NCBI RefSeq assembly: GCF_003576645.1
Contig: NC_044922.1
Span: 26,918,888 to 26,982,887, forward strand
DNA from: Ipomoea triloba
Lineage: Eukaryota > Streptophyta > Magnoliopsida > Solanales > Convolvulaceae
Reading direction: 5' to 3'
Length of the DNA stretch: 64,000 nucleotides
A model generated the notes under the pieces. That model ran no database searches and was not told where the DNA came from. It was given only the letters and a program-made list of their open reading frames with translations. The translations under genes were made by a program, and so were the position numbers. How positions within the stretch are numbered: the stretch's first letter is position 1; each line of letters starts with the position of its first letter. Shown in pieces: positions 58,502-64,000 of the stretch.

Positions 58502-58747
58502 TGGAAATTATTATCATGGATTAGGGTCGACATTGCATTTTGAACTTTGTCGAAAATGACATTCAAATTATATACTTTCAATTAACATATTATGTAAGTA
58601 AAATTACATAACATATATGTTATTGTAATAGGTATACAATTTATTAACTAAACATACATAATATATGACTCGAAAATACATAATCTGATCAGGATCCATC
58701 ATAGGCCAGGTATAATGAACCGACCTGGTCCACAATATAACTATTGC
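58502..58747. mobile_element. MULE-like TIR element upstream of MYB copy 4 (E4 group)
   Basis: GGAAATTATTATCATGGATT to GACCTGGTCCACAATATAAC, at the same position as in copies 2 and 3. Confidence 0.65.
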
Positions 58748-58950
58748 TAAAATAGCAGGTCCTAATTTAATTAGCAGGGAAGTAGACGTAGCATTTGATA
58801 TTGCCATTATTTCTCAGCTCTCATCTATTTATTATTCTTCTCCTTTTTTTTTTTTTTTTTTTTTTTATACAGATAGATTCTTCTTAATTGCCCCCAAATC
58901 CTACAACAGAATCCCATTTTTATCTCTCCCTGTCTATAGGGTTGATCAGA
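58748..58950 (+). promoter_or_regulatory. Remnant promoter of MYB copy 4
   Basis: Keeps the shared GTAGACGTAGCATTTGATATTG block and the TATAC box (58866, 85 bases before the former ATG), although the gene is dead. A T21-like tract precedes the TATA box. A transcript could still arise. Confidence 0.5.
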
Positions 58951-59315
58951 ATGGGAAAGTCACCGAGCTGTGAAAAGGTAGGGTTGAAGAAAGGGCCATG
59001 CATGGACACCTGAGGAAGACAAGCACTTGTTGGCTTACACTGAGCAGTACGGCCATGGAAGCTGGCAAGCATTGCCTGCAAAATCTGGTATTCTATACAT
59101 TCTTTCTTTTAGATTTCTGATTATATATGATCATGGTTAGTTATTAGGGTTTGCATTAACTTTCTTTTTTGGAAATGTTTGTTTAGGGCTGAAAGATGTG
59201 GGAAGAGCTGCAGACTAAGAAGGACTAACTACTTGAGACCTGACATTAAAAGAGGAAACTTTAGTCTGCAAGAAGAACAATCCATCATTCAGCTCCAAGC
59301 TCTTCTTGGAAATAG
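58951..59315 (+). pseudogene. MIXTA-like R2R3-MYB pseudogene, copy 4
   Basis: Only exons 1 and 2 remain (58951-59087 and 59187-59315). Exon 1 has a 4-bp insertion (CATG duplicated in CCATGCATGG) that causes a stop after about 20 residues. Exon 2 lacks one base in its first codons (GGGCTGAAAGATG where others have GGGCTGCAAAGATG), and the W57 codon has become AGG. Splice sites are still recognisable. Homology to intron 2 stops near 59395 and the sequence jumps to flank that lies downstream of copy 1 (from 21306), so a deletion removed the rest of intron 2 and all of exon 3. Confidence 0.93.
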
Positions 59316-59564
59316 GTAACTAATCATATTCAAAATCCTACTTTTTATAGTGACGAGAATAACTAGCAGCCACTACTAGAGTGTGTGCATTTAGTAATTT
59401 TAGTAGGTCGTGCGGGAAAATAGGGATGATGTGCCAAAATTGAAAAGTAAAATTTTAGGGATGAAGGATGTCAACTCTCTATTTTGCAGGTGCGATACCA
59501 AAACTTGACAGTTGTTATTAGTAAGAATATAAATCTTGCTCATTTCATCCGTATGTTTTCATTA

Positions 59565-59630
59565 ATCAAAACGACGTCGTTTTGATGCCACGGTCCACAA
59601 TCCATTGTGGACCGCGGTCCATAGTATAAT
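59565..59630. repeat. Adjacent perfect palindromes (TIR junction)
   Basis: 59565-59586 is a 22-bp perfect palindrome centred on ACGACGTCGT. It is followed by GGTCCACAAT-CC-ATTGTGGACC, an inverted pair with a 2-base loop. The flanking phrase AGTAAGAATATAAATCTTG appears on both sides (about 59519 and 59653). Confidence 0.8.
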
Positions 59631-59794
59631 TGACAATGTCATAAATAATATTAGTAAGAATATAAATCTTGCCCACCCACTCACCCACCTCTTCCAGTAT
59701 AAACTGGGTGCCGCTAGACCACAAGGTTTTTGGCATTAATTTGTTCATGTTTGCTACCGTAGCAGTACAAATAGTCCCATCGTCTACTTTTAGG

Positions 59795-60158
59795 CAAATT
59801 ATATCGTGAACTAGGTATACAGTGCAATGTGGACCTTGATCAAATACACAGAATTTGATTTCATAATGCACATAATTCGTGTTCATAATACACATACACA
59901 TAAACACAATTTAATGAACATGAATTCTGTGTATTACGTTAAGTGTTTTTGTGTCCTCAACTATATAATACACAGAAATCACATTCATAATGCACAAAAT
60001 TTGTGTTCATAATCCATATAATTCATGTTCATTATATCGTGTTTATGTGTGTGTGTATTAGGAACATGAATTATATATGTGCATTCTGAACATGAATTTT
60101 GTGTATTGAACCAGGGTCCACATTACACTATACACCATTGTCCATGATATAACGATTG
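59795..60158. mobile_element. MULE-like TIR element (GGACC family), copy E5
   Basis: CAAATTATATCGTGAACTAG pairs, inverted, with CAATCGTTATATCATGGAC at the right end. The interior has repeated CATAATACACA / ATACACAGAA motifs like those of the element at 30055. The second copy at 61456-61819 is part of the duplicated assembly segment. Confidence 0.65.
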
Positions 60159-60760
60159 AATTCATGTTCATTATACAATGAGTTTTTTCTTTGAGTTTGA
60201 ATGGTTAACCGTCAACAATGAAACAAAGTCAGCAACTTATTTTTATTTAAATTTCATGTCAGTATTGTAGAAGGGTTATGTAAGAAAATTTGTAAAAAAT
60301 GCTAAGTGAACAAAATTTTAAAATTAAATGTGTCTAATTAGATCTTATTTTAAAAGTAAAGATGTTAATTGAACAGTTTTTGATAGTAGATAAATCTATC
60401 AAAAAACAAATTAACAAAACTTAGAGTAATTTCAAGCAAAAGTAGCATCAATTACCTAATATCATATAGACTACAATAAGTATTTAGATAATTATTTTTA
60501 GAAAAAAATACAAATCAAACATTAATTTTACTGTCAACTATAATGAACTTCTCATATATAATATATTGCATTGATATACTTTTTTTTTTTTGGTAGAAAT
60601 TGCATTGATATACTTTGAATTACTTATTTAAATACAAACATTGGGTATAAAACCAGTCAACTAAAATCATACACCAAGACAAACCCTTCCTGTACGTGCT
60701 AGCATGACTTTAAATGTGACAAACCACTCCGTTTTAAGTTTTAAGATAATTGTTTTCTTA

Positions 60761-61335
60761 AGACTATTTATGAATAATCCAAAAAGGAGAAAAAAAATAT
60801 GGTGTAAATTAATTAATACTCCGTATGTTGGTAGTTGGTAGTTTGAAAAATAGGGCTAAGTTTGACTGCATCAATTACTCCATATGTCCTTCCCTTTTAA
60901 GAGTTGAAAGCAACAGCTTGAAGTAGCTTTAATTCCTCGTATCTTTGTCATTGGATTGTGCATGCTCCCCAGCCACACTCCCAAAGCAGAAAAAATTTAT
61001 AAATTCTAAAATAAGGTAATTTCTGTTTCTAATTAACATAATATTGTAATATCATTTTTAATTAATTACACAAAGAAGTGATTTATTTAGTCCTATTTTG
61101 GACAAAAACTTAAGCTAAGAGAAAAATATTTTTCTACCTTATTGCTTGTAACTCAAATGAGAGATTGTCATTTTTGTTATTCATTTTCCATTTTTACAGT
61201 GTAGTACGTATTATCTTAATAGAGAGATTACCATCGTATTCATCATTCTCGAATTGTTTGCAAAATACAAGTTTTTAATTGTACAACCTCACATATATAC
61301 AAATGAGTAACTTGCCTAGATGTACTGGATTGCAA

Positions 61336-61368
<33 letters not shown>
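60761..61368. other. Start of a further MYB-unit upstream region
   Basis: From TGAATAATCCAAAAAGGAG to GATGTACTGGATTGCAAC the sequence follows the upstream region of copies 3 and 4 (43665-45100; 56620-57245), including CTCCCCAGCCACACTCCC. It ends in a long A run at the N. No gene. Confidence 0.6.
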
Positions 61369-61369
61369 N
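61369..61369. other. Single-N assembly gap flanked by identical 1.65-kb copies
   Basis: 59709-61368 and 61370 to about 63023 look identical. Both end in GATTGCAAC followed by a long A run. The left contig stops inside the homopolymer and the right contig restarts upstream, so this is very probably an unmerged overlap. Confidence 0.85.
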
Positions 61370-63023
61370 TGCCGCTAGACCACAAGGTTTTTGGCATTAA
61401 TTTGTTCATGTTTGCTACCGTAGCAGTACAAATAGTCCCATCGTCTACTTTTAGGCAAATTATATCGTGAACTAGGTATACAGTGCAATGTGGACCTTGA
61501 TCAAATACACAGAATTTGATTTCATAATGCACATAATTCGTGTTCATAATACACATACACATAAACACAATTTAATGAACATGAATTCTGTGTATTACGT
61601 TAAGTGTTTTTGTGTCCTCAACTATATAATACACAGAAATCACATTCATAATGCACAAAATTTGTGTTCATAATCCATATAATTCATGTTCATTATATCG
61701 TGTTTATGTGTGTGTGTATTAGGAACATGAATTATATATGTGCATTCTGAACATGAATTTTGTGTATTGAACCAGGGTCCACATTACACTATACACCATT
61801 GTCCATGATATAACGATTGAATTCATGTTCATTATACAATGAGTTTTTTCTTTGAGTTTGAATGGTTAACCGTCAACAATGAAACAAAGTCAGCAACTTA
61901 TTTTTATTTAAATTTCATGTCAGTATTGTAGAAGGGTTATGTAAGAAAATTTGTAAAAAATGCTAAGTGAACAAAATTTTAAAATTAAATGTGTCTAATT
62001 AGATCTTATTTTAAAAGTAAAGATGTTAATTGAACAGTTTTTGATAGTAGATAAATCTATCAAAAAACAAATTAACAAAACTTAGAGTAATTTCAAGCAA
62101 AAGTAGCATCAATTACCTAATATCATATAGACTACAATAAGTATTTAGATAATTATTTTTAGAAAAAAATACAAATCAAACATTAATTTTACTGTCAACT
62201 ATAATGAACTTCTCATATATAATATATTGCATTGATATACTTTTTTTTTTTTGGTAGAAATTGCATTGATATACTTTGAATTACTTATTTAAATACAAAC
62301 ATTGGGTATAAAACCAGTCAACTAAAATCATACACCAAGACAAACCCTTCCTGTACGTGCTAGCATGACTTTAAATGTGACAAACCACTCCGTTTTAAGT
62401 TTTAAGATAATTGTTTTCTTAAGACTATTTATGAATAATCCAAAAAGGAGAAAAAAAATATGGTGTAAATTAATTAATACTCCGTATGTTGGTAGTTGGT
62501 AGTTTGAAAAATAGGGCTAAGTTTGACTGCATCAATTACTCCATATGTCCTTCCCTTTTAAGAGTTGAAAGCAACAGCTTGAAGTAGCTTTAATTCCTCG
62601 TATCTTTGTCATTGGATTGTGCATGCTCCCCAGCCACACTCCCAAAGCAGAAAAAATTTATAAATTCTAAAATAAGGTAATTTCTGTTTCTAATTAACAT
62701 AATATTGTAATATCATTTTTAATTAATTACACAAAGAAGTGATTTATTTAGTCCTATTTTGGACAAAAACTTAAGCTAAGAGAAAAATATTTTTCTACCT
62801 TATTGCTTGTAACTCAAATGAGAGATTGTCATTTTTGTTATTCATTTTCCATTTTTACAGTGTAGTACGTATTATCTTAATAGAGAGATTACCATCGTAT
62901 TCATCATTCTCGAATTGTTTGCAAAATACAAGTTTTTAATTGTACAACCTCACATATATACAAATGAGTAACTTGCCTAGATGTACTGGATTGCAACAAA
63001 AAAAAAAAAAAAAAAAAAAAAAA
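61370..63023. repeat. Repeated copy of 59709-61368 (likely artefact)
   Basis: Same content as the left copy, including the E5 element (61456-61819) and the upstream-type DNA. It should be counted once when features are tallied. Confidence 0.8.
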
Positions 63024-64000
63024 GGGAGTATAATGACAACCGTACCCTTAGATCAATTAAGAGAATACTAATCTGAAATGCAAATTAAAATAAAGGATGA
63101 ATTGTACAGTTGAAATGAAAATTTCTCACTCGAGTTCCAAGCAATAAGGAAGAAAACCAAACTGAATATACAATTTTGGCCTTTTTTATATTCATGTTGT
63201 TTATCAAAATAAGAACTAAATAAGACATATTGATAACTAATTGGGGGATATATACATGCAACTCAATGTTAATTAGAGATGAAAATTACAATCATCCTAT
63301 AACTCAAAGACTAAAAGTTTAATTTTTTCTTACTTAATTGAATGAAAATATTTATAGCTTCGAGGTACCATATTCTATAAATACCTATAAATTTCTTAAG
63401 AAGATCATTGCTTACTCCTTAATAGCTCGTATGAATTTGGTGACTATTGGTATGTTTAGTCGGGCGGTGACCGTTAGGTCACCTATTTTGAGTTATGGAC
63501 ACACAAGGCCAAAACATGTGTGTCGGGCGAGCGACCTATCAACCTAGCTACTAGCAATGGGGGAGAAAACATAGCATGTCGCAATAAAAGCTTGATTCGA
63601 GGCGTTAGCAAAACACTACCATCTATTCCAAAAACAAAAGCTCCTTAGCCTCCAGGACGGGAGTGGGGGACGGCCCTACGCCCGTTTGACCAAATGTTAA
63701 CTACTACCACTTGGTCAAACTCCGGGGTAAGTCAATGTGGGACAAAAGCTACTTTAAAGCCTTTCCACATTCATTTTTTCAATTCAAATGGGTATACTTT
63801 GAGAATCAATTATTTCTCATTCACTCATTATCCATTTTTAGTGTACAATATATCAATCTCTTCGTCTAATTACGAAGAACCAGAATCCACTTTCAACCGA
63901 CCCGAATTGGGAGTGGACACCACGTACATATATTTGTACCAAAAAATAGCCACTTTACATGCCATTTTATGTTGTTTTTCCAACAACTTTTTTCTTAAAT
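63024..64000. other. Right end of window, non-coding
   Basis: GGGAGTATAATGACAACC continues the upstream pattern of copies 3 and 4 (45113; 57262), but similarity fades after about 63060. Around 63650-63740 an inverted pair (CGTTTGACCAAATG and CTTGGTCAAACTCC) hints at another small transposon. No gene is seen; the 63338-63547 frame has no known domain. Confidence 0.4.

Larger units (their letters stand above)
59412..60760. other. Flank of copy 4, partner of 21306-22330
   Basis: Collinear with the downstream region of MYB copy 1. Insertions relative to it are a palindromic GGACC-family piece (about 59560-59640) and the element at 59795-60158. No gene. Confidence 0.6.

Noticed and set aside
59566..59907. 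113-residue minus frame repeated at 61275-61568
   Set aside because: Runs through a MULE-like element and a palindrome. The second copy stems from the likely assembly duplication.

Overview
This is an AT-rich, repeat-dense stretch of nuclear DNA from a flowering plant, clearly a eudicot. The introns, the R2R3-MYB genes and the LTR, LINE, SINE, MULE, CACTA and hAT relics all show this. The repeat style would fit an asterid such as a morning-glory relative, but that is a guess. No rRNA or tRNA gene, CRISPR array or organelle gene was seen.

The main host content is a tandem cluster of MIXTA-like (subgroup 9) R2R3-MYB transcription-factor genes, all on the + strand. Copy 1 (19058-20712) and copy 2 (38103-39849) have intact three-exon frames. 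Copy 3 (46730-48882) is readable, but short insertions at the 3' end remove its conserved C-terminus. Copy 4 (58951-59315) is a pseudogene with two frameshifts and no exon 3. By family knowledge such proteins control epidermal cell shape (conical cells, trichomes) and cuticle formation.

Layout: 0-3 kb is low-information sequence with a MULE-like element and a SINE relic. 3-5.7 kb holds a coding-free LTR element whose leader resembles that of the Copia element at 49-55.6 kb. 5.7-13.8 kb is a mosaic of repeats, including a short Copia-type element, and is largely repeated at 26.5-37.5 kb upstream of MYB copy 2. 14.5-17.9 kb is a long-inverted-repeat element interrupted by a 40-N gap. 19-20.7 kb is MYB copy 1. 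21-25.6 kb holds a CACTA (TNP2) transposase relic and a FAR1/MULE-type relic. 26-35 kb is the duplicated repeat mosaic. 35.5-36.7 kb is an internally deleted Copia relic. 38-39.8 kb is MYB copy 2, 40.8-41.3 kb a LINE RNase H relic, 42-46 kb upstream DNA of copy 3 with several MITEs, and 46.7-48.9 kb MYB copy 3. 49.2-55.6 kb is a young, nearly complete Copia element. 55.7-58.9 kb is upstream DNA of copy 4, and 59-64 kb is the truncated copy 4 plus flank that appears twice around an N.

The MYB units can be ordered by shared insertions. Copies 2, 3 and 4 share a MULE-like element just upstream of the promoter, and copies 2 and 3 share a hAT-type insertion in intron 2; copy 1 lacks both. A SINE is private to copy 2, a Copia element to copy 3 and a LINE to copy 4. 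Each private insertion has a target-site duplication, and the empty site can be read in sister units. Several features look like assembly artefacts: about 1.2-kb and 1.65-kb identical repeats flanking N gaps, a single N that replaces the end of the Copia element, and four tandem duplications with a period of exactly 42 bp.
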